From: Myxococcales bacterium
GTDB lineage: Bacteria; Myxococcota_A; Polyangia; Polyangiales; Polyangiaceae
Reading direction: 5' to 3'
Assembly: GCA_023248735.1 (NCBI GenBank)
Contig: JAHFDY010000007.1
Span: forward strand, 1-47,843
DNA length: 47,843 nucleotides
Shown: positions 32,866-42,269 of the stretch, in pieces
How positions within the stretch are numbered: the stretch's first letter is position 1
Layout of the letters: every line of letters starts with the position of its first letter
The notes under the pieces: model-generated
Database searches by the model: none
What the model was told of the DNA's origin: nothing
What the model saw: the letters and a program-made list of their open reading frames with translations, nothing else
Program-made: the position numbers and the translations under genes

Positions 32866-34020
32866 ATGGGGCGCTGTCTGCTGCTCTTTCTGATGCTTGC
32901 CTTGATCCCGCGGTTCGCGATGGCGGGGACGCGCGAAGTCCGCCTCTGTTCGGACGAGATCCCCATCTGCCTCGCCGGAGAACACGTCTCGCAAGGGACA
33001 CTTATGGATGCGGAAGATGCTTACCGCGCGCTCTACTTCGCGATGGGTCTTCCCCCCCCAGCCCCCGATCTTGACGGGCGAATCACGCTTTTCGAGGGTC
33101 AGGAAACAGGCGCGACTGTAGCCTTTCGCGATCCATTGGCGACGATTGATCGCGGCATCGTAAGGATCACAGTGGCTGTCATCGCGGGCCAGTTGGTCCA
33201 GTCGTGCGAGGTGAGATTGCAAATTGCGCGCGGGCTTGCCTCCGGGAGCCTCCTCACCGCCGCACCTGCGACGGATGCCACAATGACGAACGCGCAGGCT
33301 GAATGGATTGCGCGAATGGCGGTGCCGTGCGCGACGGTCGACCGCGCGATCACGTTTGCACCGGAGGCGCCATTGGCTGGGGCCCGGCCGCTCGCCGAGG
33401 CGCCCCACAACACGGTTCACTTTCTCGATTTTATCGACCGTCGCTACGCGCGAGACGTCGGTAGCTGGCTCGTGGGCGCCTGGGCGAACACGGTGATCAT
33501 GAGTCTACCAGGAGCACCGTTGGTCAATGACCCTGACTTTTTCGACGTAACCGCAGCAAGTTACAAGAAGCAATTTCCTGCTGGATTTCGCGATCTTTTC
33601 GCCGCGTTTCTGCGTGAGCAAGCGACACGACGTGTGGCCCATCAGTGGGAAATTCCGTGGCCCAAGAGCACACGCCGCATCCTCTCAACGCGACCCGTTT
33701 TCCCATTGGGCATGGCGTTCGTGCGCGTCGGGCCCGACGGCACCATGCCTGCGCGCGTTCGATTTTCCGTTGAGTGGGAGCCGCAGACATTCATGCGATG
33801 GGTTGCGATCGTTGTGGGCGCGGACGGACGCGCGATGCGCACACTTCCTCTCACCGGATTTGACCGTGGAGCGGGTGGGGAACGGTCGATCGAGAACCTC
33901 TCAGGAGCGCATCACATCGAGCTCATCGGAGCGGCACTCGAAGATCGCGAGTTTCCCTTCGATCCCGATTTCGGCCTCGGCGAGCCGCACGCTTGGATTG
34001 CAACGATCACGAGCAACTAG
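32866..34020 (+). CDS. Secreted protein of unknown function
   Basis: Not recognised. 384 residues beginning with a clear signal peptide (GRCLLLFLMLALIPRFAMAG), cleaved after about residue 20, so it is exported. The mature part has an early cysteine pair (LCSDEIPIC) and two more in the following 150 residues, fitting disulfides outside the cytoplasm. The last ~130 residues look beta-rich. The start is ATG at 32866; a TTG two codons earlier is possible. It is divergent from the two-gene unknown operon. Its stop overlaps the stop of the convergent protease gene (CTAG, shared at 34017-34020). Confidence 0.7.
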   Translation: MGRCLLLFLMLALIPRFAMAGTREVRLCSDEIPICLAGEHVSQGTLMDAEDAYRALYFAMGLPPPAPDLDGRITLFEGQETGATVAFRDPLATIDRGIVRITVAVIAGQLVQSCEVRLQIARGLASGSLLTAAPATDATMTNAQAEWIARMAVPCATVDRAITFAPEAPLAGARPLAEAPHNTVHFLDFIDRRYARDVGSWLVGAWANTVIMSLPGAPLVNDPDFFDVTAASYKKQFPAGFRDLFAAFLREQATRRVAHQWEIPWPKSTRRILSTRPVFPLGMAFVRVGPDGTMPARVRFSVEWEPQTFMRWVAIVVGADGRAMRTLPLTGFDRGAGGERSIENLSGAHHIELIGAALEDREFPFDPDFGLGEPHAWIATITSN

Positions 34021-36422
34021 ACAGGCTGGTTGACCAGCCGTCCTGATCCAAAGACTCGCTTCGTCCGTCGCAAGATTAGCACGGCCAACGCGTAAGCGAT
34101 CCACGACGCTCCGGCGAAAGGCGGAGGACCGGTCGCGCACCCGCCGTGTGCGCTCACGGATTGGGTTGCGCTCCAATAGTCGACGGCAACCGGAAGGACT
34201 TTGGAGTCGACCACGTCAACGCCGTCAAATGTAACATTCAACGTTATATTTTTTCCACCGTGGCCTGCTTCAATCGACGTTTCAAGGCGGTAAAGGCCGG
34301 GTCCCATGCGCACAAGGTTCGGATGGGACACCTGTCCCTCAAGAATCATCGAAGCGACAACCCTCGATGCTTCGAAACCATCCGCCCGGTGATCATTTTC
34401 GTCGCGCAAAATGAGCCAAGCTACCAAAGGAGTCTGACCATCGGCGGCCACATAGGCTGCGTTCGCGATCATCCAGCTGCGTTCGCGATTCGGAAACGCA
34501 GGTTCGGTTCGATTCATAACGTCGAAGGCCGCGTCCACGTCGAGCTCACCAGCGCCGGTTTGCTCGTCCGCCGCCTCTCCCGTCGTCACTCGCTGCGCGC
34601 TCGCCTGAAGCAGACGTGTGATTTCCGGCTGCGTCAGCGTCGGCTTCTTCTGAAGAAGAAGAGCGATCGCGCCCGCTACAACCGGCGACGACATCGAAGT
34701 GCCCATCGAGACGGCATGAGTCTGATCGATCTGCAAACACTGAGGTGTCGGGCACCCAGCATTGGTAAAGATACTTGCCGATGATCCAGGTTTAGCATCC
34801 TTGCTCATTGCGGCAATCACCGCGGCTCCAGGCGCCGAAATTTCGGGCTTCGGAACGCCCGAAGGCGTGGGCCCCGATGATGAGAACCAGCACGATTCAC
34901 GCTCTTCAAGGTCAACGTCAATTGGCTTGCCGAGAAGCTCACCTACCGTCTTCTTCGGAGCGATCTTCGATCCGTCAATCGAAGTCCAGGACGTGCGCGA
35001 AACCGTACAACCGACGGCAAGTATTGACGGATGGGACGCGGGAAGCCCGATGGTGCGCTGACGAACGCCAGCGATGAAACCAGGCACGTTGCTTGCGCGG
35101 CGCGCATCGCCGGTACCCACCACGTAGAGATCAGCCTCGCCGTCGCCTTCGAGAACGATCTGGTAGACGCCCGATGGAGTGGTCCCTTGCCACACCACCA
35201 CGGCACCCGACGCGCCCGCCGGAACGGGACTATCTTTGACGTTGCCATAGACAATCGCGGCAGATCCGTTCCCAAAGATTGTTGACTTGGACTCGCCATC
35301 ACTCACTGGCGACAGCAGCGCGCCAGTAGGGCCTTCGAGCCCAATGCGCAACGTCGAGTTCTTATGCGTCCTCACCCACACCTGCACGCTGCCACTCGTT
35401 GACCCGAGTGTGTCCACGCCTACTTTCGATGGACCCCCGAAAACGCGCACCTGTTGATGCATGGGCGTTTCAAAAACACTCCCGCTATTACCTGCCGCAG
35501 CGACGATAACGTGGCCGGGTTGGTTTTCACCGACGAAACTCGCAAGGGTTTGCTCCCACAACGTCGATCCATCATGCGGACCGAAATCGGTCCCGAGCGA
35601 CAAGTTCACTACGATCGGCTTGCTCATCGCAGACGCGCGATCGAACATGAACTGAACGCCGCGAACGAGGTCGTCGGTCGTGATGCCTTGGGACTCATCG
35701 GCGACGCGCACGACGATGAGTCCCGCGCCTGGCGCCATGCCCGCGTATTTCGTATCTCCTCCGGTTGCAATTGACGCGACGTGAGTGCCATGACCCGCAT
35801 CATCACGAGGCAACTCGGCTTCGCGACCCGATTGCAACCGAACGTCAATGTCGTTTGCGCTCAGCACGCGGCCACGCACCACCGTGCCGCCCTTATCGGT
35901 GATGCCGAATTTCTTTTCGAGTTCCGGATACACGCCAAGCGGCGAGAGGGACAAATCGAGCACCCAAGCGACGCGCGTGTTGCCCTTTGCGTCTTTGAAA
36001 TCGGCGTGCGTAATATCGATGCCCGTATCGGCAACCCCGACAAGGACGCCCGTCCCGTCCACCGCATAGTGACTACGAGCTGCAAATCCGTGCGTTTGCA
36101 ATCCGATGCGATCGGTGTACAGGCGCATCGGGGACGCGGGCTCGGCGCGCGCTTCCGGGTGCTTCGCGAGCCATGCCGACATCGCCGATGGACTCTTTGT
36201 GAGGCGACCAAGACCCGGGGCGACCACGGTGAGGCCGTCTGGCGTCGTGCCTTCGTAGCGGACGATCGCAGACACCGTGCCCAACAGGGGACGTCCTCCA
36301 AGAAAAAGAGAACGCTGCCCAAGCGTAGAGAAGAAGGCAGCCCCGTCGACGGGCGCGGCGACCGCCGAGAGGGTCGTCGCAAAGAGAACGCTGCCCGCTA
36401 CAAATGGACCAAGGTGCCGCAT
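34017..36422 (-). CDS. Subtilisin-like S8 serine protease with MYXO-CTERM-like anchor
   Basis: An 801-residue exported protease. Signal peptide at about 1-23. The catalytic triad is Asp132 (VADTGIDITHADF), His211 (GHGTHVASIATGG) and Ser576 (MGTSMSSPVVAGA). The first ~120 residues before the Asp may be a pro- or spacer region. A large insert between His and Ser (about 350-480) looks beta-rich, as in PPC- or PA-like inserts. The C-terminus reads GGCATG, a short spacer, a hydrophobic helix (about 767-783) and then RRTKR plus a 13-residue tail. This resembles the MYXO-CTERM sorting signal, which keeps proteins at the cell surface. A gene for the acyl-CoA carboxyltransferase ends 16 bases upstream. 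Confidence 0.88.
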   Translation of the reverse strand: MRHLGPFVAGSVLFATTLSAVAAPVDGAAFFSTLGQRSLFLGGRPLLGTVSAIVRYEGTTPDGLTVVAPGLGRLTKSPSAMSAWLAKHPEARAEPASPMRLYTDRIGLQTHGFAARSHYAVDGTGVLVGVADTGIDITHADFKDAKGNTRVAWVLDLSLSPLGVYPELEKKFGITDKGGTVVRGRVLSANDIDVRLQSGREAELPRDDAGHGTHVASIATGGDTKYAGMAPGAGLIVVRVADESQGITTDDLVRGVQFMFDRASAMSKPIVVNLSLGTDFGPHDGSTLWEQTLASFVGENQPGHVIVAAAGNSGSVFETPMHQQVRVFGGPSKVGVDTLGSTSGSVQVWVRTHKNSTLRIGLEGPTGALLSPVSDGESKSTIFGNGSAAIVYGNVKDSPVPAGASGAVVVWQGTTPSGVYQIVLEGDGEADLYVVGTGDARRASNVPGFIAGVRQRTIGLPASHPSILAVGCTVSRTSWTSIDGSKIAPKKTVGELLGKPIDVDLEERESCWFSSSGPTPSGVPKPEISAPGAAVIAAMSKDAKPGSSASIFTNAGCPTPQCLQIDQTHAVSMGTSMSSPVVAGAIALLLQKKPTLTQPEITRLLQASAQRVTTGEAADEQTGAGELDVDAAFDVMNRTEPAFPNRERSWMIANAAYVAADGQTPLVAWLILRDENDHRADGFEASRVVASMILEGQVSHPNLVRMGPGLYRLETSIEAGHGGKNITLNVTFDGVDVVDSKVLPVAVDYWSATQSVSAHGGCATGPPPFAGASWIAYALAVLILRRTKRVFGSGRLVNQPV

Positions 36423-36438
36423 CTCTTCAGTGTAAGGC

Positions 36439-37971
36439 TTAGACCGGCGGAACGATGTGCTTCTTTGGCGCGGCAGGCGTGCGCTTCTCGGCGAACCTTG
36501 CAAAGCGCAGCGCAAGCTCCGATCGCAATCGATCGCCCGGGATTACGGCGTCAATCGTCATCTCGTTTGCAAGCTTCATCAAGTCGATGTCTGCGCGATA
36601 CGCGTCACGCAGCTTGGCAACGTAGGCGTCGCGCTCCGCTCCCGCCGGCACCTCTTGGATTTTGTTATAGTAAACCGCGTTGACGGCTGCCTGCGGTCCC
36701 ATGACAGCAATCGAAGCGCTTGGTAGTGCTATCGATGCATCGGGCGAGAAGGCCGGTCCGCACATCGCGTAGAGCCCGGCGCCGTACGCCTTCCGTACAA
36801 CAACTGAAATTTTTGGAACCGTTGCCTCGCTCACCGCGGCGATCATTTTCGCTCCGGCCCGAATGATCCCCTGTCGTTCGACCTTCGTCCCGATCATGAA
36901 GCCAGGCACATCCGCAAGGTAGAGGAGCGGAACATTGAAGGCATCGCACAGCCAAATGAAGCGGGCGGCCTTGTCTGCAGAGTCGACGAAGAGCACGCCG
37001 CCGAGCCACTTGGGTTGGTTCGCCACAATGCCAACGACACGTCCATCGATGCGCGAGAAGCCCGTGAGAATCTCTTTGGCGAAGTTCTTTTTCACTTCGA
37101 GCCAAGAGCCTTCGTCGATCAGCTCACCGATAACCGCCATCATGTCGAAGGACTTGTTTTCGTCAACGGGGATGATTTGCTCGATTGTCTTACCGCTCAG
37201 CTTGGCCGCCTTCGCATCGACGCGAGGGGGTTCTTGCCGGTAGCTCGTCGGTAGGTAGCTGAGGTAGCCCTTGCAGAAATCGATCGCCTCTTGCTCCGTT
37301 TTGCAGAGAACGTCGCCGCAACCCGACACCGAGCAGTGCATCTTGGCGCCACCCATTTCTTCGAGGGTCACCTTCTCGCCGATGACCATTTCGGCCATGC
37401 GCGGCGAACCGAGGTACATGCTCGCGTTGCCTTCGACCATGACGACGACATCGCAGAAGGCCGGAATATAAGCGCCGCCAGCGGCACTCGGTCCAAACAG
37501 TAAACAAACTTGAGGAACGCGACCGCTCATCTGCACTTGATTGTAGAAGATGCGTCCGGCGCCGCGCCGTCCTGGGAACATCTGAAGCTGGTCGGTGATG
37601 CGCGCACCCGCAGAGTCCACGAGGTAGAGCATCGGGACCTCGAGCGATGCGGCGGTCTCTTGAATGCGCAGAATTTTCTCGACGGTACGCCAACCCCACG
37701 ACCCAGCCTTGATCGTTGAGTCGTTGGCCATCAGCGCAACGGGCCGTCCACCGATCGTGGCCGTACCCGTGATCACACCGTCAGCAGGAAGGTCAATTTC
37801 ATTTACGTTCGCGAGCGCGGCGTCTTCAACGAACGAGCCCACGTCAACCAAGCGCGTGATGCGCTCGCGAGCAAAGAGTTTGCCTGTCTCGGCGTTCTTT
37901 TGGTGGTACTTCGGCGCTCCGCCTTTTTCGACTCGGGACAGGGTCTCGTTCAGCTTCTCTTCAAGCGACAT
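36439..37971 (-). CDS. Acyl-CoA carboxylase, carboxyltransferase (beta) subunit
   Basis: A 510-residue crotonase-fold carboxyltransferase that moves carboxyl from biotin to an acyl-CoA such as propionyl-, acetyl- or methylcrotonyl-CoA. Both halves are visible: the N half with GRPVALMANDSTIKAGSWG and LVDSAGARI, and oxyanion-type glycines at GPSAAGGAYIPA (about 155-166). The C half has VDSADKAARFIWLCDAF, LADVPGFMIGT and RKAYGAGLYAMCGPAF. The acyl-CoA is not decidable. The biotin-carboxylase/biotin-carrier partner gene is not in this window. It is the upstream neighbour of the protease gene but an unlikely functional partner. Confidence 0.9.
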   Translation of the reverse strand: MSLEEKLNETLSRVEKGGAPKYHQKNAETGKLFARERITRLVDVGSFVEDAALANVNEIDLPADGVITGTATIGGRPVALMANDSTIKAGSWGWRTVEKILRIQETAASLEVPMLYLVDSAGARITDQLQMFPGRRGAGRIFYNQVQMSGRVPQVCLLFGPSAAGGAYIPAFCDVVVMVEGNASMYLGSPRMAEMVIGEKVTLEEMGGAKMHCSVSGCGDVLCKTEQEAIDFCKGYLSYLPTSYRQEPPRVDAKAAKLSGKTIEQIIPVDENKSFDMMAVIGELIDEGSWLEVKKNFAKEILTGFSRIDGRVVGIVANQPKWLGGVLFVDSADKAARFIWLCDAFNVPLLYLADVPGFMIGTKVERQGIIRAGAKMIAAVSEATVPKISVVVRKAYGAGLYAMCGPAFSPDASIALPSASIAVMGPQAAVNAVYYNKIQEVPAGAERDAYVAKLRDAYRADIDLMKLANEMTIDAVIPGDRLRSELALRFARFAEKRTPAAPKKHIVPPV

Positions 37972-38021
37972 GGGCGAGTCATACAGTGGTTCTGATCGCT
38001 CGCAAATGCGTCGTTTCTTTC

Positions 38022-38041
38022 AACTCCAGCCATCGGGAGTT
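38022..38041. repeat. Short inverted repeat between the phosphoesterase and carboxyltransferase genes
   Basis: AACTCC at 38022-38027 and its exact complement GGAGTT at 38036-38041 enclose an 8-base loop, just after the phosphoesterase stop on the minus strand. There is no T-run following the stem in that direction, so it is not a convincing intrinsic terminator. Confidence 0.35.
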
Positions 38042-38055
38042 CGATGCTTGCCCCA

Positions 38056-39996
38056 TCAGTATTCGTATTTGAATGAATAGTCGATGGCGGAGCTCGAAGG
38101 TCCGTCGGGCTTCACCACGTAGTAGACGCGAGCGCTGTCGTCGCTCGTTCCCTTGCAGCTGTACTCGACCTCGATCTTCTTGCCCTTCCCCTTCGCGCAA
38201 CAGCCCTTGTCGAGAACACCGAGTTCATCGGCGTGCGAGTTTTCGTCACAGTGCACACTCGCGGGACGGTTGTTCTTGCAGATCGGGAAGACGCACACCT
38301 CCACGTGCTCTGTTGCGATCGTCGCCTTTGGGCCTACCGAACACGTGTATCCATCGGATGCATCGAGATAGAAATAATCGACGTCGCCTGCACACGCGAG
38401 GGTCCCAGTCGCGACCTTTCCGGACGACACCATGTTATGGCACCCCGGATCCGCCAGTGGCTTCGCCGTGCTCGTTGAATCGTTGGGCTCTGCATCAATG
38501 TCATGGTGCGACGCGCGGTTCGACGCGCACGTGCGCGTGCTGCTGACCCCATCGAGCGGATCGTTGGCCGCGCACCAAGCTTTCTCGCGCGCACGAACGG
38601 CCGCGTAGTCAGCGCGGTAGTTCGCTGGACTCGCATACCGGTTTGCTTCGTCGTACAGCGCTCTCCTATCGCCCAACTTTGGCCCCGCGGCAAAATCGAA
38701 CATGTCGAGCAACGGGAACGCGTTCGCATCTCGTGCGGTCATCGCTGGCAACCCGAACTTCGCTTCGATGAAGCGCGTGATGCTCGTGTGGTCGGCAACG
38801 TGGTGGCTCATGTAGTGACGCTTCCCGTATGCGGAGAGCACGAGCAGCGGAACGCGCATGCCGTAGTGATCAAACTTGGCCGGGTACCCGTCCTCATCCT
38901 TTTTTCCGGCGCTGTGACCGTCAGCCGGGTCGCATGCGGTTGGCGGCACAACGTGATCGTACAGACCTCCGTGTTCGTCATAGGTGATGAAGAGTGCAGT
39001 CGACTTCCAGACGTCGTCGTTTGACGCGACGGCGCGGACGACGCGAGCCGCGAAATCCTGTCCCGATTGGATATTTGCTGGCGGATGTTCATCGGTTGCG
39101 GAATCTGGCGACTTATCGAACTGCCAAGGCATCACGAAACTCGGATCGATGATGGAGACGTCGGGCAGCGTGGGCTTGGCGGCGGTGTACGACTTCGCTG
39201 CCTCCTCGAAACGCGAGAGCGACGACCCTTCGCGCGTAGGATCCGCAAATCCGACCGCACCCCAATGTGCAAGACCTCCGCGGAAGAACTCGACCGTGCG
39301 ACCCGCACCCTTCAACTTCGAAACGATATCGGCCTGCTGCCTCAATTCACTCGGGCCCACGGGAACGTCAGGGGTCTTCGTCCGTCCGTACGACGACGCC
39401 GAATAGAAGAACCAGCGATTGGGCCACGTGGGCCCAAGGATGGGTGAAAAGTAGCGATCGCTCGTCGCGAAGTTCTTCGCCAGATAATAATAAAATGGGA
39501 TGTCGGACTCGCCATAGAAGAACATTGCGCGATCGCCATTGGGCTCACTGGCGCGAACGAAACCATCCATCGCCCCGCCGTTGAACTGCTTCCTGATCGC
39601 GGACCACTCGTGCCCGGTGTTGTGGAGACAATAGTGCGTTGCGCGCGTTTGCGAATAGCGGTTGCCCACGCTGTCAAGATTCGACGCCGACGACGTCACG
39701 TCGACGCAGTTCGAATCCGTCGCGGACCACTTGTTCGGATAGTATTTCTTCAACTCCGAGTAGTAATGGTCGTAGCTACGATTCTCCATCATGAGCACCA
39801 CAACGTGCTTGATAGGAATTTGCCCCGCATCGGGACCGACACTCACGGTCGCGAGCGATCCACGACCGAAGGCGCATTGCTTGCGCGTATTTTCGGTGCG
39901 TGACCACGCCGCTTCTCGATCGTCGACAGCCTCCGCGGCGAAAGTGCAGAGGAGCATTCCCAACGTAGACAGCGTGCTCAATCGGTGATGGTGCAT
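38056..39996 (-). CDS. Secreted phosphoesterase (phospholipase C / acid phosphatase superfamily) with PPC-like tail
   Basis: A 646-residue exported hydrolase. Signal peptide at about 1-23. The PF04185 phosphoesterase fold is marked by HVVVLMMENRSYDHYY (64-79), with Glu71-Asn72 as metal/nucleophile region, and by ITYDEHGGLYDHVVPP near residue 333. The family includes bacterial phospholipase C and AcpA-type phosphatases; the substrate is not predictable. From about 515, EPNDSTSTA and GTLACAGDVDYFYLDASDG resemble a pre-peptidase C-terminal (PPC) beta domain with many cysteines. The start at 39996 was chosen because it begins the signal peptide; the frame stays open to 40179 upstream. It is divergent from the repeat-protein genes. 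Confidence 0.85.
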   Translation of the reverse strand: MHHHRLSTLSTLGMLLCTFAAEAVDDREAAWSRTENTRKQCAFGRGSLATVSVGPDAGQIPIKHVVVLMMENRSYDHYYSELKKYYPNKWSATDSNCVDVTSSASNLDSVGNRYSQTRATHYCLHNTGHEWSAIRKQFNGGAMDGFVRASEPNGDRAMFFYGESDIPFYYYLAKNFATSDRYFSPILGPTWPNRWFFYSASSYGRTKTPDVPVGPSELRQQADIVSKLKGAGRTVEFFRGGLAHWGAVGFADPTREGSSLSRFEEAAKSYTAAKPTLPDVSIIDPSFVMPWQFDKSPDSATDEHPPANIQSGQDFAARVVRAVASNDDVWKSTALFITYDEHGGLYDHVVPPTACDPADGHSAGKKDEDGYPAKFDHYGMRVPLLVLSAYGKRHYMSHHVADHTSITRFIEAKFGLPAMTARDANAFPLLDMFDFAAGPKLGDRRALYDEANRYASPANYRADYAAVRAREKAWCAANDPLDGVSSTRTCASNRASHHDIDAEPNDSTSTAKPLADPGCHNMVSSGKVATGTLACAGDVDYFYLDASDGYTCSVGPKATIATEHVEVCVFPICKNNRPASVHCDENSHADELGVLDKGCCAKGKGKKIEVEYSCKGTSDDSARVYYVVKPDGPSSSAIDYSFKYEY

Positions 39997-40242
39997 ACGG
40001 GTAGCGGGCCACAGGGGGGCCACTTGGTCAAGCCCGTTGAGCAACGAAAAACGATGCCGGTTGCGACATTGACGTGCGCCCGTCGCAATGTGCGAAGCGT
40101 GCCTGCATACACGCACGCAGAGTGTGGTGATCACGCCGGTTGAATAGTTCGCCGCGTCGCGCGTCACACCTATTGGCACGACGCGACTTACGAATTGCCT
40201 AACGACCGAAACCTAGGTTGCCGTACTGTTCGTAATGACCAC

Positions 40243-40249
40243 GGGGAGG
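40243..40249 (+). promoter_or_regulatory. Strong Shine-Dalgarno site of the repeat-protein operon
   Basis: GGGGAGG, 7 bases before the ATG at 40257. It is among the strongest sites in the window and implies high translation of the first repeat protein. Confidence 0.7.
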
Positions 40250-40256
40250 TCAAAAA

Positions 40257-42269
40257 ATGACGTTCCGATTAGCGATTTGCGCCCTGCTAGCGGGTAGCGC
40301 GCTCCTCAGCGACAATGCGCTCGCGGCTGCGAAGACGAAGCCGTTCGTTTCGGTGTCCACGAAACCCGCCGCGGCTCCGGACACTGACGCCGACGTTCTC
40401 GGTCAGCAGGTGACGAACGCGCTTCCTTCGCTCATCAAACAGGTTTCCATTTGTCAGGTCGTCCACGCGGTCACATCGTCGCCTTGTGGCGTGAACGCAC
40501 TCGTCACGAAGATTGCGCCCAAGCTATTTCCACTCACGATCAAAAAGTTCCCCATCAACGCAACGACACTCGAAGCGTTGAAAAAAATGAACGCCGATTT
40601 CAGCATTGAGGCGGACGCCCTCACGATGAAGGAGCCGTACGAAATCGACATCCGCATCCCGTCCATCACGATGGGCAGCGCCACGACAACGCGCGGAGAT
40701 GAGGTCACGATCGACGGCACGATCGAACTTGGAATCCAAGCCCCCGGTGCTCCCGTTCAAGGTGGCAAGACGACCATCGACTTTTCCGGGAAGATCATCC
40801 TCAGTGTTTTTCCCGTTGCCGCGAAGTGCGGCACGGCTGAGGACGATGGGAAGACGGCAAAGCTCTACATCACGCCTGTCGTCAAGACGATCAAAGTCCG
40901 GGATTTCGAAACGGCGCGCCCAACCTGGACCCGATTTGCGTTGAGCGACGCGTCAGTGAGGAGTCTCACAAACTCGCTGCTCAAATTGGCGCCGGCCGTC
41001 ATGCTTGGCGTTGAGAAGTTTCAGGGCATGAGACGCGTCGCCGAGAGTAATCGCTTCCAGCCAGGGTTCGAGGTCTGCATCGGCTCACCCATTGACTGCA
41101 AGGCAAAAACAAAGCCGGCTCCAGCGCCCGCAACCGTTCACATTGAAGCAGGCGAACTTGGGAGCATTGACCTCACGCAAGGTGTTGCTGCGACTCCGAT
41201 TATTGATGACGGCGGGAGCGGCTTTGTCTGCAAGGCGATCGAGGCCGCGACCACGCCCGCAGAGTGCCGCGGACCCCTGCTGAACAGCATCATTCAGCAC
41301 GTGTTGCCACTCTCATTTCCTCTTCCGAACGAAGTTATTCGCGGCACAACGCACGGCAAAGACACGACGTCGAACGTGTCTATCGAATTGGCCAAGGCGC
41401 ACGTCGACACAGTGACGGCAAGTAAGGGCAACTACGTCGTCCCCATCGTAATCGATGAGCTCAAGGTCAAGAACGCCAACCCGGGAAACAAAGACACCCC
41501 CTTGAGCCTCAAGGCAGCTGCCGAGATTCACCTCACGCCCACCTGCAAAGACGGAAGCATCAAGCTGGCGCTTGCAGGCACCAAGGTCACCAACATGGAG
41601 ATCGCCAACGGTGAGCTTCCACGATGGCTTCAAGATGGATTTGGGCGCGCCGCGATCAACGCGGCGCTCCCCACCGTGAAGGTTTGTTTCGAGCCACTCA
41701 AGATTCCATACTCAAACAAGACGCTCGATCTCTGCTCGCTTACGGACAAACTCTTCAAGACGAAGAGCACGGGTGTCGTGGGTACTATCTTCGCGGACGG
41801 TGTGTTTCCCATCTCGCTCGAACCGTGGAAGCTCATTCCGCCAAGTCAAAGAGATCCTGCGAGCGAAGCCTTTCTCAAGGATCTCGTCATCTCGATTTCC
41901 AAGCCTTCGATCGTCACGGGCAAGACCGACACGGTCACCGTGGACGTCACAGCCAAGAAGGCGGGGTCACCACCGACAGAGATCAAAGGGCTCAAGATTG
42001 GCCTCCATGGCGCTGCTCACTGCAAGAAGGGGCCCGGCTATATCCAGTTGTCGCCAGCCGTAGAGACCATTTCGACGAACGCGATCGTGCCTCCGCGCTG
42101 GGTGCTTCAGTCGGCGGTGGTGGGTCTAGTCAACGATACGCTCGCACGTACACCGCTCGAGGTCTGTTTGCAGGGTGCGTGCATGCGTGAAAAGGTCGCC
42201 CCAAAGACGTCAGGCCCTGCTTGGCTTGCAGCGCCAGTAGTCGCAACCGATTGTGCGGTGACCAAATGA
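40257..42269 (+). CDS. Secreted triple-repeat protein A (unknown family)
   Basis: Not recognised. 670 residues with a signal peptide (about 1-24). The mature protein contains three related repeats of roughly 170-250 residues, opening at about residues 65, 323 and 488. Each opens with a Cys-headed helix (ICQVVHAVTSSPC, VCKAIEAATTPAEC, LCSLTDKLFKTKS) leading into a PL- or PI-rich strand. Repeats 2 and 3 end with a Pro-Arg-Trp helix and a PLEVC-type cysteine (PRWLQDGF...KVCFEPL; PRWVLQSAVVGLVN...LEVCLQ). Repeats 1 and 2 have a C-x10/11-C pair; repeat 3 lacks the second Cys. The long beta-rich middles suggest a lipid-binding or tubular fold, but this is a guess. Its stop overlaps the next gene's ATG. 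Confidence 0.8.
   Translation: MTFRLAICALLAGSALLSDNALAAAKTKPFVSVSTKPAAAPDTDADVLGQQVTNALPSLIKQVSICQVVHAVTSSPCGVNALVTKIAPKLFPLTIKKFPINATTLEALKKMNADFSIEADALTMKEPYEIDIRIPSITMGSATTTRGDEVTIDGTIELGIQAPGAPVQGGKTTIDFSGKIILSVFPVAAKCGTAEDDGKTAKLYITPVVKTIKVRDFETARPTWTRFALSDASVRSLTNSLLKLAPAVMLGVEKFQGMRRVAESNRFQPGFEVCIGSPIDCKAKTKPAPAPATVHIEAGELGSIDLTQGVAATPIIDDGGSGFVCKAIEAATTPAECRGPLLNSIIQHVLPLSFPLPNEVIRGTTHGKDTTSNVSIELAKAHVDTVTASKGNYVVPIVIDELKVKNANPGNKDTPLSLKAAAEIHLTPTCKDGSIKLALAGTKVTNMEIANGELPRWLQDGFGRAAINAALPTVKVCFEPLKIPYSNKTLDLCSLTDKLFKTKSTGVVGTIFADGVFPISLEPWKLIPPSQRDPASEAFLKDLVISISKPSIVTGKTDTVTVDVTAKKAGSPPTEIKGLKIGLHGAAHCKKGPGYIQLSPAVETISTNAIVPPRWVLQSAVVGLVNDTLARTPLEVCLQGACMREKVAPKTSGPAWLAAPVVATDCAVTK

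Noticed and set aside
33052..33066. C-rich run in the secreted unknown gene.
   Set aside because: Encodes a Pro-Pro-Pro stretch in frame; no sign of frame disruption.
34457..34494. Direct repeat of about 14 bases (GCTGCGTTCGCGAT) inside the protease gene.
   Set aside because: Only two copies within coding sequence, no recombination or regulatory context.
38022..38041. Intrinsic terminator after the phosphoesterase gene.
   Set aside because: Six-base stem without a following T-run on the relevant strand; kept only as an inverted repeat.
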